A DNA stretch of 37,398 bases from JAJYVT01 sp035534455 (GCA_035534455.1 DATLRV010000016.1:1-37398), one strand, 5' to 3'. Counted from the first letter of the stretch, positions 21,427 to 33,898 are shown. The notes: generated by a model not told the origin, from the sequence alone. A program made the numbers and translations.

Positions 21427-22395
21427 TCAGGCCGGGACCACCCGGGCCACGCCACCTGGGCCGAGTGCGCCCACGCCGTTGCCGGAGGTTCCGGTGGTCA
21501 CCGGACCTGTCGGGCCGAACCGCGGCGCCTCGAACCCGTACAGCCACAGGGGCTTCCCGTGGTAGGTCACCTGCCAGCCGGCGCGCGTCGAGACGACGCC
21601 GAGGGCGCCCTGCGACACGCCGTTCACCGCCTCCGGCGCACCCTGGGTGAGGACGGGGATCCACTGGGTAGAGCAGTTCACCGTGCACGCCGGCCCCGTC
21701 GCGGTGCCCGGGCCGAAGACGTACGCGGTGACCGCCACACCGCCGGGGACCGCGTTCGGGTACTCCCCGGCGGTCAGGACCCGCGTCCCGTTCGGGAGCG
21801 TGCCCGTGCCCACGACCGCCGGGCCCGTCGCGGCGTTGCCGTTCGCCGCCGCGACCAGATCCCACACGCCGTGCCAGGCGGGGAGCGGGAGGACCGACTC
21901 GAAGAAGCCCTCGCCGGCGGGGGCGAACGGTGTCGAGGGCGGTGTGAACAGGTAGAGCGGGTGGCCCGCATACGTCACCTGCTCGCCGATCCCGCTCCGG
22001 TACACCGTGCCCAACAGCGACGCCCGCACGCCCCTTCCCGCCAGGGGCGGGCCGACCGTCGTGAACGCGGGCCACTCGTCGCTCGTCCGCCCCGTGAAGA
22101 AGTCCCTCTCGGGGCCGGTGCAGGTGAGCGGCCCCTCGAACGTCGCGACGAGGGTGTGCGTGCACGCGAACGACGTCTTGGTGTCGCTCGAGAGCTCGAA
22201 GAGCGGGACGTTCGTGTACGGACCGAACGTCGCCACGAGGACGGTGCCGTACTGCGTGGTCGCCAGCGTCTCGACGATCGCTCGTCCGTTCCCGGGGGGC
22301 GATGTCGCCGCGCCCGCCTGGGTCATCCCGAACACCCCGAGGGTTCCGGCGATCACGGCCAAGCTCGTGATCGCGCGCCCCGCTGCACGGACCAT
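21427..22395 (-). CDS. Secreted protein with Yx(FWY)xxD-type lipoprotein repeats
   Basis: A 322-residue exported protein. Residues 1-29 are a signal peptide (VRAAGRAITSLAVIAGTLGVFG...AGA) with no lipobox cysteine, so it is probably released. At least three repeats of the COG4315/PF03640 type follow: VTYAGHPLYLFTPP, CSTQWIPVLTQGAPEAVNGV and WQVTYHGKPLWLYGFE, the last two in the usual order of this family. Four cysteines, CTHTL, CTGPE and ACTVNC, could form disulfides. The family is widespread and its role unknown. The ATG at 22395 follows GGAAGAAGGGCGGGA. A sigma70-like promoter is upstream. The C-terminal tail is Gly/Thr/Pro-rich. Confidence 0.78.
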   Translation of the reverse strand: MVRAAGRAITSLAVIAGTLGVFGMTQAGAATSPPGNGRAIVETLATTQYGTVLVATFGPYTNVPLFELSSDTKTSFACTHTLVATFEGPLTCTGPERDFFTGRTSDEWPAFTTVGPPLAGRGVRASLLGTVYRSGIGEQVTYAGHPLYLFTPPSTPFAPAGEGFFESVLPLPAWHGVWDLVAAANGNAATGPAVVGTGTLPNGTRVLTAGEYPNAVPGGVAVTAYVFGPGTATGPACTVNCSTQWIPVLTQGAPEAVNGVSQGALGVVSTRAGWQVTYHGKPLWLYGFEAPRFGPTGPVTTGTSGNGVGALGPGGVARVVPA

Positions 22396-22436
22396 TGTTC
22401 CCGCCCTTCTTCCAGCCCGTCCCCCGTTGCGTCGTC

Positions 22437-22465
22437 ATTGTAAGGCAAAAGGGTGCCGGAGTCCA
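22437..22465 (-). promoter_or_regulatory. Promoter of the secreted repeat protein gene
   Basis: On the minus strand TGGACT (22460-22465), 17 bases, TACAAT (22437-22442); the start of transcription would be near 22430, 35 bases before the ATG. The surrounding bases are unusually A+T-rich for this window. Confidence 0.6.
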
Positions 22466-22511
22466 CGTGCGGGAATCCTGGATTGCGCCAAAAGATTGTT
22501 GTGGGGCAACG

Positions 22512-22581
22512 TTTCTCACGCGGCGGTGCTCACGCGGCCGTGCTCACGCGGCCGTGCTCACGCGGCCGTGCTCACGCGGCC
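22512..22581. repeat. 14-base tandem repeat, four perfect copies
   Basis: GTGCTCACGCGGCC occurs perfectly at 22526, 22540, 22554 and 22568, with a degenerate copy at 22512-22525. The array lies just beyond the stop of the universal-stress gene (22610) and upstream of the promoter of the next minus-strand gene. Each unit can fold on CACG/CGTG, so it may act as a transcription terminator or insulator. Confidence 0.85.
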
Positions 22582-22609
22582 GTGCGCGTGCCGGTCGTCG
22601 CGACGCGCG

Positions 22610-23089
22610 TCAGGAGCGCACCGAGATGTCCGGGTCCGCCGTCTTGGGCAGTGTGCAAGCGCGCTGGTCCACCCGGAGCGGCGCCGGCGCGGTGACGACG
22701 GGGAGGGACGTGGTGCGCGAGATGCGGTCGCGCAGGCTCCGGCGCAGGAAGGACGGCCGCCGTCGACGGCGTGAGCCCATGACGATGACGTCGGCGTGCA
22801 CCTGCTCGGCGAGGTCGCAGATCGCCGCGGGGACGTCGAAGAGGGTCGTGCGGTAGGTGACCCCGGTCGCGCGAACCCCCGCGGCGTGCATGTCGCGCAG
22901 CGCGCCCGCCACGAGGTCCGCGGCCTCGGCGGGCGACTCGGACGTGATGCCCCGTCCGCCGAGCAGGTACTCGTTCACGTGGACGACGTGGACCGCGGCG
23001 TCGCACTGACGGGCTAGCGCGACGGTGAAGCTGGTGGCGACGTCGCCGGTGTCCCCGGCGTCGAGGGCGAGGAGGATGCGTTGGAACAT
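22610..23089 (-). CDS. Universal stress protein, degenerate ATP motif
   Basis: A 159-residue UspA-domain protein. The fold is recognisable: MFQRILLALDAGDTG, AVHVVHVNEYLLGG, AICDLAEQVHADVIVMGSRRRRR and SLPVVTAPAP. In ATP-binding members the last region reads G-x2-G-x9-G-(S/T); here it is GSRRRRRPSFLRRSLRDRIS, with arginines where the second and third glycines belong. It is therefore probably not an ATP binder of the usual kind. The ATG at 23089 follows AGGTGG. It lies 84 bases after the aconitase stop on the same strand, so it may be cotranscribed; a GTGA-N6-TCAC site lies in that gap. Confidence 0.82.
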   Translation of the reverse strand: MFQRILLALDAGDTGDVATSFTVALARQCDAAVHVVHVNEYLLGGRGITSESPAEAADLVAGALRDMHAAGVRATGVTYRTTLFDVPAAICDLAEQVHADVIVMGSRRRRRPSFLRRSLRDRISRTTSLPVVTAPAPLRVDQRACTLPKTADPDISVRS

Positions 23090-23122
23090 GGGACCACCTC
23101 GGGCGGGTCGTCGGCGAACCCC

Positions 23123-23136
23123 GTGACACGGTTCAC
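23123..23136. promoter_or_regulatory. CRP-like half-site pair before the universal stress gene
   Basis: GTGACACGGTTCAC has the GTGA-N6-TCAC core of CRP-family sites but lacks the outer T and A. It is 34 bases before the ATG of the stress gene. A core this short is expected to occur by chance in a window of this size, so the call is tentative. Confidence 0.3.
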
Positions 23137-23173
23137 GTCATCGACTACCCGCACCGCTCGGGAGCGAACCTCC

Positions 23174-25849
<2,676 letters not shown>

Positions 25850-25990
25850 GGGCGCCATTCTGCCGCCGTCCCGGGCTGGCGGGGCGGGGGGTCGTGTGCT
25901 ACGTGGGGTGCACCCGGCGCGGTGTCGGGTGTCGAGCCTGGTGGCGGGGTGAGTTCGTGAGACCTCGTGCAACCTTCCCTCCTCGTTGGG

Positions 25991-27547
25991 ATGATGGCCC
26001 GCGTGGGGCGAAGGGGGATGGCCACCGCATTGTCCGTCGCGACGACCGCGGTCGGTCTCGCCCTCGCTGCGGTGCTTGCCGGTGCGGGGCCGGCGGGCGC
26101 CGCCCCGAGGGCGCAGGGCGCGGCGGCGGGGACCACGGCGGCGACAGGGTCGGGGTCGACAGGGTCGGCGTCGAAGCCCGGTGCGCCCACAGCCCCGAGG
26201 GTGCCGGCCGGCGCCGTGCACACCTCGCACGCCAACTCGTACTCGCAGATGTACCCCGGTGGCGGGATCTTCGCGTACGGAGACGCCCAGCAGGCGTCCC
26301 CGTTCCCCGTGACACTGAGGGCCCCCGTGGTCGCGATGGCCGCGGCGCCGGCCCGCACCCCGTCGACAGGCACCACCACGTCGACAGGCACCACCACGTC
26401 GCAGGGGTACTGGCTGGCGTCGGCCGACGGGGAGGTGACCGCTCTCGACGGGGCGCCCTCCTTCGGCTCCGCCACGGCGGCCGACCTGTACGCGCCCGTC
26501 GTCGGCATGGCGGGCGCCCCCGACGGCGGCGGCTACTGGCTCGTCGCCCTCGACGGCGGCATCTTCACCTTCGGCGACGACGCCTTCTACGGCTCGATGG
26601 GCGGGCATCACCTCGCCGAGCCCGTCGTCGGCATGGCGGCCACCCCCGACGGCAAGGGCTACTGGCAGGTCGCGGCCGACGGCGGCATCTTCACCTTCGG
26701 CGACGCCGCCTTCTACGGCTCGATGGGCGGCCATCACCTCGCCGAGCCGGTCGTCGGCATGGCGTCCACCCCCGACGGCAAGGGCTATTGGCTGGTCGCG
26801 GCAGACGGCGGCATCTTCACCTTCGGGGACGCCGCCTTCTACGGCTCGCTCGGCGCCAAGGCCCTGCAGTCGGGCGTCTCGGCGATGGCGGCGACATCGC
26901 ACGGCACCGGCTACTGGCTGCTCGAGTCGAACGGCGCGGTCTTCCCGTTCGGGACGGCCAAGTCGTTCGGCGAGCCGTCGGGGAGCCCCACGGCAGCACC
27001 GTTCAAGACGATCGTGCAGAGCGCCGACGGCGACGGGTACTCGCTCCTCGAGCCGGACGGGTTCGACTACACGTTCGCGAACCCCACGCCCGTCGGCGGC
27101 TACCCCAGGATCGTCGCGGCGGCCGCGTCACAGATCCAACCCGACCCCGACCGGGGCTACTTCTGCAATCCGTACGGCACATGCGAGCCGTGGTGCGCGC
27201 TGTTCGTGACCTGGGCATGGCAGCAGGGCGGGGTGCCGGTGCCGTCGTACGCGTTCGTCGGCAGCATCTACGGCTGGGCTGCGACGCACGCACGCGTGCT
27301 CCCGCGCTCGGCGCATGCGCTGCCCGGCGACGCGGTCCTCTTCGGGACCGGCCCGCAGAATCCGGCGACGGCCGTGCACACCGGCGTCGTCGCACAGGTG
27401 TGGCCCGACGGCGCCGTCGTGACCATCGAGGGGGACTCGGGGCCCGGGACGACAGGGCACCTGGCGGTGGTGGTGAACGGCCCGTTCCTGCCCACGGACG
27501 CGACGGCGTTCGCCGACTACCCGGTCTTCGCGTTCGCCCAGCCGTAG
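25991..27547 (+). CDS. Secreted CHAP-domain peptidoglycan hydrolase with GYWLV repeats
   Basis: A 518-residue exported protein. A signal peptide (about 1-38, with GRRGMATALSVATTAVGLALAAVLAGAG) leads to a Thr/Ala-rich linker with a duplicated STGTTT, then six or so repeats of the form GYW(L/Q)VAADGGIFTFGDAAFYGS, three of them near-identical 42-residue units encoded by 126-base tandem repeats (26522, 26648, 26774). They probably form beta-propeller blades. The C-terminal domain (about 385-500) is CHAP-like: EPWCALFVTWAW (C402) and AVHTGVVAQV (H463), the Cys-His pair of an amidase/endopeptidase. It likely cuts peptidoglycan outside the membrane. The start is uncertain: ATG 25991 is preferred; GTG 25967 and ATG 26018 are alternatives, none with a clear Shine-Dalgarno. 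Confidence 0.85.
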   Translation: MMARVGRRGMATALSVATTAVGLALAAVLAGAGPAGAAPRAQGAAAGTTAATGSGSTGSASKPGAPTAPRVPAGAVHTSHANSYSQMYPGGGIFAYGDAQQASPFPVTLRAPVVAMAAAPARTPSTGTTTSTGTTTSQGYWLASADGEVTALDGAPSFGSATAADLYAPVVGMAGAPDGGGYWLVALDGGIFTFGDDAFYGSMGGHHLAEPVVGMAATPDGKGYWQVAADGGIFTFGDAAFYGSMGGHHLAEPVVGMASTPDGKGYWLVAADGGIFTFGDAAFYGSLGAKALQSGVSAMAATSHGTGYWLLESNGAVFPFGTAKSFGEPSGSPTAAPFKTIVQSADGDGYSLLEPDGFDYTFANPTPVGGYPRIVAAAASQIQPDPDRGYFCNPYGTCEPWCALFVTWAWQQGGVPVPSYAFVGSIYGWAATHARVLPRSAHALPGDAVLFGTGPQNPATAVHTGVVAQVWPDGAVVTIEGDSGPGTTGHLAVVVNGPFLPTDATAFADYPVFAFAQP

Positions 27548-27549
27548 CG

Positions 27550-27625
27550 GACGACGCCGGACACGCGGGACGACGCCGGACACGCGGGACGACCCCCGCC
27601 ACGCGGGACGACGCGCGACACGCGG
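27550..27625. repeat. 19-base tandem repeat, four copies
   Basis: GACGACGCCGGACACGCGG occurs perfectly at 27550 and 27569 and imperfectly at 27588 and 27607. It begins two bases after the CHAP gene stop and ends 65 bases before argS. It may be the terminator region of the former; no other function shows. Confidence 0.85.
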
Positions 27626-27690
27626 GCCCGACGGCGCGCCGCGGCCTCCGTCCGTGCCGAGGCACGTCCGGTCCGGTGCGATGATGGGCC

Positions 27691-29433
<1,743 letters not shown>

Positions 29434-29459
29434 GCGGGGCTGCGACGTCACTGGCAACT

Positions 29460-29492
29460 GCCGGTGTGCCGCGACCGATTCGGCACACCGGC
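29460..29492 (+). terminator. Rho-independent-like hairpin after argS
   Basis: GCCGGTGTGCCG and CGGCACACCGGC form a perfect 12-base stem with a nine-base loop, 26 bases after the argS stop. No T-run follows, but the stem is the strongest in the window and its place fits a terminator. From 29493 to 29613 only the leader of the next gene remains. Confidence 0.7.
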
Positions 29493-29613
29493 TGACTAAG
29501 GTCACGGCGGGCGCCGCCGACGCGAGGACGGCGCCTACCGTGACTTCCCGAGCGAGCGGGATACCTCGGAGCGCGGTGGACGGTGGGCACGCGGACACGA
29601 ACGGGAGCAACCG

Positions 29614-30930
29614 GTGCAGGCACTCCGGGAACGGAGCACACACCACAGACGGCGGTGGCTGTCACCCTGGTTGGTCGTCGCGGTGGTGGTCGTGGTCGCC
29701 GCCGCCGGGGTCGCCTACGTCGCCGCCCAGGGCTCGAAGGCGCCGCTCGCGTGTGCCGGCGCGTCGTGCAGCACGGGGACAGGTGGCTCGGGCGGGTCCG
29801 GCTCGGGGTCGGGCGGCCGCGGCGGCTCGTCGTCGACAACGCCGCGCACCTTCACCATCGCGTCGACCACACCGGCGCCGGATGCCACGGGCATCGCCTC
29901 GAATGCCAGGCTCACCGTCACGTTCAACTCGCCCGTGGGCCACGGCGGGCAGACGCCGACGCTGTCGCCGTCGGTGCCGGGCGCCTGGCACACGGCGTCC
30001 AAGGACGAGTTGGTCTTCACGCCCTCGGCGCCCTTCGTGCCCTACACGAAGTACACGCTCACGGTCCCCGGAGGGTCCGGCGGCCTCGCGAGCGCGGCCG
30101 GTACCCACCTCGATGCGACGCGGACCGTGACATTCACCATCGCCGACGGCAGCGTGCTGCGCCTCCAACAGCTCCTCTCCGAGCTCGGCTACCTGCCGGT
30201 CGCCTACACCGGGCCGGCGCCGCCGCAGCGCGACCTGGCGACACCGCAGCAGGGGACATTCACGTGGCGGTGGCCGGGCCTCCCCGCCGCGCTGACGGGC
30301 CAGTGGGCACCGGGCACCGAAGGTGCGATCACCAAGGGCGCGGTGATGATGTTCGAGACAGAGAACGGCATCCCGGTCGACGGCCTCGCCGGCCCACAGG
30401 TGTGGTCGACGCTGCTCCACGACTTCGAGACCCACAAGGCCAACACGCAGCCGGTCACCTACGTCCTCGTCACAAAGGTGCTGCCCCAGCACCTCACAGC
30501 ATGGGTGAACGGGACACTCAAGTTCAGAGGCATCCTCGTGAACACCGGGGTGCCCGGCGCGAACACCGTCGACGGCACCTTCCAGGTCTTCGAGCACGTG
30601 CAGTTCTCCGACATGAAGGGCACCGACGTCACAGGGACGACCTACACAGACCCGCACGTGCCCTGGGCGAGCTACTTCAACGGCGGTGACGCGCTCCACG
30701 GGTTCCCCCGCACAACCTACGGATGGCCCCAGAGCAACGGGTGCGTCGAGATGCGGATCTCGACAGCCGGCGCGCTCTGGCCCTACACGCCCATCGGCAC
30801 GGTGGTGACCGTCCAGGGGCCGTCGACGGGCACAGGGTCCTCGCAGCCCGCGCCGCCCACCACGACGACCGCACCGCCCACCACGACGACCGCGCCGCCG
30901 CCCACGACGACCGCGCCGCCGGCGGGGTGA
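29614..30930 (+). CDS. Membrane-anchored L,D-transpeptidase (YkuD) with Ig-like and peptidoglycan-binding domains
   Basis: A 438-residue envelope enzyme that would make 3-3 crosslinks in peptidoglycan. A basic N-terminus and one membrane span (17-39) are followed by a Gly/Ser linker, an Ig-like Big_5 domain (about 78-175; STTPAPDATGIASNARLTVTF), a putative peptidoglycan-binding helix set (VLRLQQLLSELGYLPVAY ... GAVMMFETENGIPVDGLAGPQVW) and the YkuD domain (about 285-405). The catalytic stretch is H362 ... SNGCVEM with C377; the usual SHGC has become SNGC (N375). A Pro/Thr tail ends the protein. The GTG at 29614 has GGAGC upstream. Its TGA overlaps the GTG of the acetyltransferase gene. Confidence 0.9.
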   Translation: MQALRERSTHHRRRWLSPWLVVAVVVVVAAAGVAYVAAQGSKAPLACAGASCSTGTGGSGGSGSGSGGRGGSSSTTPRTFTIASTTPAPDATGIASNARLTVTFNSPVGHGGQTPTLSPSVPGAWHTASKDELVFTPSAPFVPYTKYTLTVPGGSGGLASAAGTHLDATRTVTFTIADGSVLRLQQLLSELGYLPVAYTGPAPPQRDLATPQQGTFTWRWPGLPAALTGQWAPGTEGAITKGAVMMFETENGIPVDGLAGPQVWSTLLHDFETHKANTQPVTYVLVTKVLPQHLTAWVNGTLKFRGILVNTGVPGANTVDGTFQVFEHVQFSDMKGTDVTGTTYTDPHVPWASYFNGGDALHGFPRTTYGWPQSNGCVEMRISTAGALWPYTPIGTVVTVQGPSTGTGSSQPAPPTTTTAPPTTTTAPPPTTTAPPAG

Positions 30931-31574
30931 GGCCCGAGCCCGACGGCGCCGCTGTCGCCGGGCCGGACGACGACGCCTCCTCGAGCGGTCGTGCGGCCGG
31001 CGCCTCCCGGACCGACCGGCCGCCCCGGGAGCTTCCGAGCGGGCCGCTCACGTTGTGCGCGTTCGCGGGCGACGAGGGGGCGGTGCTCAACCGGCTGGTC
31101 GTGGCGAACCTCGAGCACCTTCGGCCCTGGATGCCGTGGGCCAAGGTGGCGCCGACCGTCGAGGAGAACGTCGAGTTCGTGCGGCGGAGCGTCGAGGAGT
31201 GGGACCACGGCGCCAACTTCGGCTTCTGGCTGCGCGAGGACTCGAGCGGGCAGATGGTGGGCTGCGCCGGGCTCCTCGCCCGCATCGGTCCGGGGGGCAT
31301 GGAGATCGGCTACTGGGTCGCCGAGGACCGGACCCGCCGGGGGTACGCCACTGCGTCGGCGCGGGCGCTCACGTCCGCGGCCTTCGGCCTCCGGGGCATC
31401 GAACGGGTCGAGATCCACTGCGACGAGGCCAATCTGGCGAGCGCCGCCGTGCCCCGGCGTCTCGGCTTCCGCCTCGCCCGCGTCGACCGGGTCCCGCCCG
31501 ACGCTCCGTCGGAGGCCGGTCGCCAGTTGGTCTTCGTCGTCGACGCCGCGTCGTGGGTCAGAGGATCTTCTTGA
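30927..31574 (+). CDS. GNAT N-acetyltransferase, RimJ/RimL type
   Basis: A 215-residue acetyltransferase. A Pro/Ser/Asp-rich first 40 residues lead to a GNAT fold: LTLCAFAGDEGAVLNRLVVANLEHLRPWMPWA, FGFWLREDSSGQMVGCAGLL, MEIGYWVAEDRTRRGYATASARAL (acetyl-CoA-binding R/Q-x-x-G-x-G/A is RRGYAT) and VEIHCDEANLASAAVPRRLGFRL, matching RimJ/RimL-like enzymes that acetylate protein N-termini or small amines. The substrate is unknown. The GTG overlaps the L,D-transpeptidase stop (GTGA), so the two are coupled; an envelope amine is a tempting but unproved substrate. The last 17 bases overlap the convergent aldehyde dehydrogenase gene. Confidence 0.85.
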   Translation: MRPEPDGAAVAGPDDDASSSGRAAGASRTDRPPRELPSGPLTLCAFAGDEGAVLNRLVVANLEHLRPWMPWAKVAPTVEENVEFVRRSVEEWDHGANFGFWLREDSSGQMVGCAGLLARIGPGGMEIGYWVAEDRTRRGYATASARALTSAAFGLRGIERVEIHCDEANLASAAVPRRLGFRLARVDRVPPDAPSEAGRQLVFVVDAASWVRGSS

Positions 31575-32946
31575 GGACCCACTCCTTCAGCTTCGTGTAG
31601 GGCGGGTACAGCACCGGCGGGTCGAGCCTGGTCGGCTTCGAGAGGACGGCCTTGCGGTGGCTGAACGTCTCGAACCCCTGCCGGCCGTGGTAGGCGCCCA
31701 TGCCGCTCCCGCCCACGCCGCCGAAGGGGAGGTCGGGGACCGCGACCTGCTGGACGGTGAGATTCACGCCGACGCTCCCCGACGAGGTGCCGGCGAGGAC
31801 CCTGTCGACCGTGGTCTTCGACGACGAGAAGACGTAGAGCGCGAGCGGCTTGTCGCGCGACGAGACCTGCGCGATCGCCTCGTCGATGCTCGCGACGCTG
31901 ACGACCGGGAGCAGCGGTCCGAAGATCTCGTCGTCCATGAGCGGGTCGTCGGGCCCGACCCCGGTGACGACCGTCGGTGCGAGGTAGCGCTCGGCCTTGT
32001 CCTGGTCGCCGCCGTGCACCACGGTGCCCGACGTCGCGGCGAGCAGCCCGGTCAGGCGCTCGAAGTGCCGGTCGTCCACGATCCGGGCGTAGTCGGGGCT
32101 CGACTTCGGGTCGTCCCCGTAGAAGGTGCGGACGGTCCGCACCAGCGCGTCGACGAAGGGCGCCGCCACCTGCTCGTGCACGAGCACGTAGTCGGGCGCC
32201 ACGCACGTCTGCCCGGCGTTCAGGAACTTGCCCCACGCGATCCGACGCGCCGCGACGTCGAGATCCGCGTCGGCGTCGACGAGCACCGGGCTCTTCCCGC
32301 CGAGCTCCAGCGTCACCGGCGTGAGGTGCCGCGCGGCGGCCTCCATGACGATGCGACCGACCCTCCCGTTCCCCGTGTAGAAGATCGTGTCGAACCGCTG
32401 CTCGAGGAGGGCCTGGGTCTCGTCGGGACCGCCTTCGACGAGCACCACCGCGCGGGTGTCGAGGTGGACACGGGCGAGGCGCGCGAGCGCCGCCGACGTC
32501 GCGGGCGCGAGCTCCGACGGCTTGCCCACCACGCAGTTCCCGGCCGCGATCGCTGCGGCCATTGGGACGAGCAGCAGCTGCACCGGGTAGTTCCAGGGGG
32601 CGATCACCAACGCGATGCCGAGGGGCTCCCGGACGATCGACGCGTGCCCGGGCTGCTGGACGAGCGGGACGCCGACGCGCTCGGGCCGGGCCCACGCGTC
32701 GAGATGACGGAGCATCACGTCGATCTCCGCGGCGACGAAGGCGAGATCGGTCAGGCGGCCCTCCACGGCGGGCTTGCCGAGGTCGGCCGCCATCGCGTCG
32801 AGCAGCTCCGTCTCGCCCTCGACGAGGAGCCGCTTCAAGGCGCCAAGCTGTTCCTTGCGCCACGCCAGGGGTCTCGTGAGCCCGCCGTCGAAGGCCCCGC
32901 GAAGGGCGGTCACGATCGAGGTGGCGTCGTGCACCTTGGTCTCCAT
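31558..32946 (-). CDS. Aldehyde dehydrogenase, class 3/coniferyl-aldehyde type
   Basis: A 462-residue NAD(P)-dependent aldehyde dehydrogenase. Motifs: APWNYPVQLLLVPMAAAIAAGN (cofactor site), GKPSELAPATS, FDTIFYTGNGRVGRIVMEAAA, the general-base glutamate in TLELGGKSPVLVD and the catalytic cysteine in NAGQTCVAPDYVL (C248), then EIFGPLLPVV and LPFGGVGGSGMGAYHG. The short length and C-terminal hydrophobic/basic tail (LYPPYTKLKEWVLKKIL) recall membrane-associated fatty-aldehyde dehydrogenases. The SDR gene upstream on the same strand could supply aldehydes. The ATG at 32946 has GGGTGGG before it. Convergent with the acetyltransferase, sharing 17 bases. Confidence 0.93.
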   Translation of the reverse strand: METKVHDATSIVTALRGAFDGGLTRPLAWRKEQLGALKRLLVEGETELLDAMAADLGKPAVEGRLTDLAFVAAEIDVMLRHLDAWARPERVGVPLVQQPGHASIVREPLGIALVIAPWNYPVQLLLVPMAAAIAAGNCVVGKPSELAPATSAALARLARVHLDTRAVVLVEGGPDETQALLEQRFDTIFYTGNGRVGRIVMEAAARHLTPVTLELGGKSPVLVDADADLDVAARRIAWGKFLNAGQTCVAPDYVLVHEQVAAPFVDALVRTVRTFYGDDPKSSPDYARIVDDRHFERLTGLLAATSGTVVHGGDQDKAERYLAPTVVTGVGPDDPLMDDEIFGPLLPVVSVASIDEAIAQVSSRDKPLALYVFSSSKTTVDRVLAGTSSGSVGVNLTVQQVAVPDLPFGGVGGSGMGAYHGRQGFETFSHRKAVLSKPTRLDPPVLYPPYTKLKEWVLKKIL

Positions 32947-33005
32947 GGGCCCACCCTACGGCGAGGCCGCCGTCGCCATCCTCCCCGGGGCGCCGTCGCG
33001 ACGGC

Positions 33006-33839
33006 TCAGGTCGGCGGGGAGCCGGAACGCCCGTGGCCGACGAAGTGGTCCATCGACACGTTCACGCCGAAGAGGTCCATGAGCCGGTCGAAGACGGGCG
33101 GCGGCAGCATGCGCAGCATCGGGATGAGCCGCACGATCGGCGGGAGGACGAGGACGCGCCGGTCCCTGGCGACGGCGTCCGCGATGCGCTGCGCGACGGC
33201 CTCCTGCTTCAAGATGGGGAGGAGCGCGGGGACCCTGGTGCGAACCCCCTCGAACATCCCGGTGTCGACGTAGTACGGGCAGACCACCGTGGTCCGCACC
33301 CGCGGGGCGATCTGGTGCAGCTCGACGCGGAGGGACTCGTCGAAGCCGACCGCCGCGTGCTTGGAGGCCGAGTAGTCCGTCTGGCGCCTCACCCCGACGA
33401 GCCCTGCGGCCGACGCCACGGTCACGACGTGCCCCCGGTCGGCCTCGACCATGGCCGGCAGGAAGGCCTTGGTGACCCAGAACAGCGCGAGCACGTTTAC
33501 GTCGAAGGTCCGCCGGATCGCCTCGTCGGGAAGGTCGAGGAGCCGTGCGCCGCTCACCACCCCCGCGTTGTTGACGAGCACCATCGGGTCGCCCACCTCG
33601 CGGCGCACGCGGTCCGCCACCTCACGGACCGCGTCGGCGTCGCGCACGTCGCACGCGTAGCCGCGCGCACGTCCGGCCGACAGACGCGCCAGCTGCGCGA
33701 CGGCGTCGTCGAGCCTCGCCTCGTCGAGGTCCCAGACGACGGGCACGGCACCGCGACGTGCGAGCTCGAGGGCGAGCAGGCGCCCGATCCCGGACGCCCC
33801 GCCGGTCACGAGCGCGACCTGGCCCCGCACGTCGGTCAT
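33006..33839 (-). CDS. Short-chain dehydrogenase/reductase
   Basis: A 277-residue classical SDR. The cofactor motif TGGASGIG (12-19), an acidic residue after beta-2 (WDLDEARL, D37/D39, favouring NAD), the NNAG motif (90-93), and the catalytic S143, Y156 and K160 (YSASK) are all present. The extended C-terminus with LLPILKQEAVAQRIADAVAR and VRLIPMLRMLPPPVFDRLMDLFGVN is typical of retinol- and long-chain-alcohol-type members and may form a membrane-touching lid. It lies 59 bases upstream of the aldehyde dehydrogenase on the same strand; together they could oxidise an alcohol to an acid. The ATG at 33839 lacks a clear Shine-Dalgarno. Confidence 0.92.
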   Translation of the reverse strand: MTDVRGQVALVTGGASGIGRLLALELARRGAVPVVWDLDEARLDDAVAQLARLSAGRARGYACDVRDADAVREVADRVRREVGDPMVLVNNAGVVSGARLLDLPDEAIRRTFDVNVLALFWVTKAFLPAMVEADRGHVVTVASAAGLVGVRRQTDYSASKHAAVGFDESLRVELHQIAPRVRTTVVCPYYVDTGMFEGVRTRVPALLPILKQEAVAQRIADAVARDRRVLVLPPIVRLIPMLRMLPPPVFDRLMDLFGVNVSMDHFVGHGRSGSPPT

Positions 33840-33898
33840 CGCACGCCCCAGATCGCTCGCCGGGATGGGTGCACGGGCCCAGTCTGCTCCACGCCGCG

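Noticed and set aside
22512..22581. CRISPR array
   Set aside because: The units are 14 bases and contiguous with no spacers, and no cas genes are present; the same applies to the arrays at 15738 and 27550.
25850..26902. Extension of the aconitase frame by 351 codons upstream
   Set aside because: The extra part is antisense to the CHAP gene and low in complexity; the aconitase family starts at MAHPDSFRARSSLQVGD.
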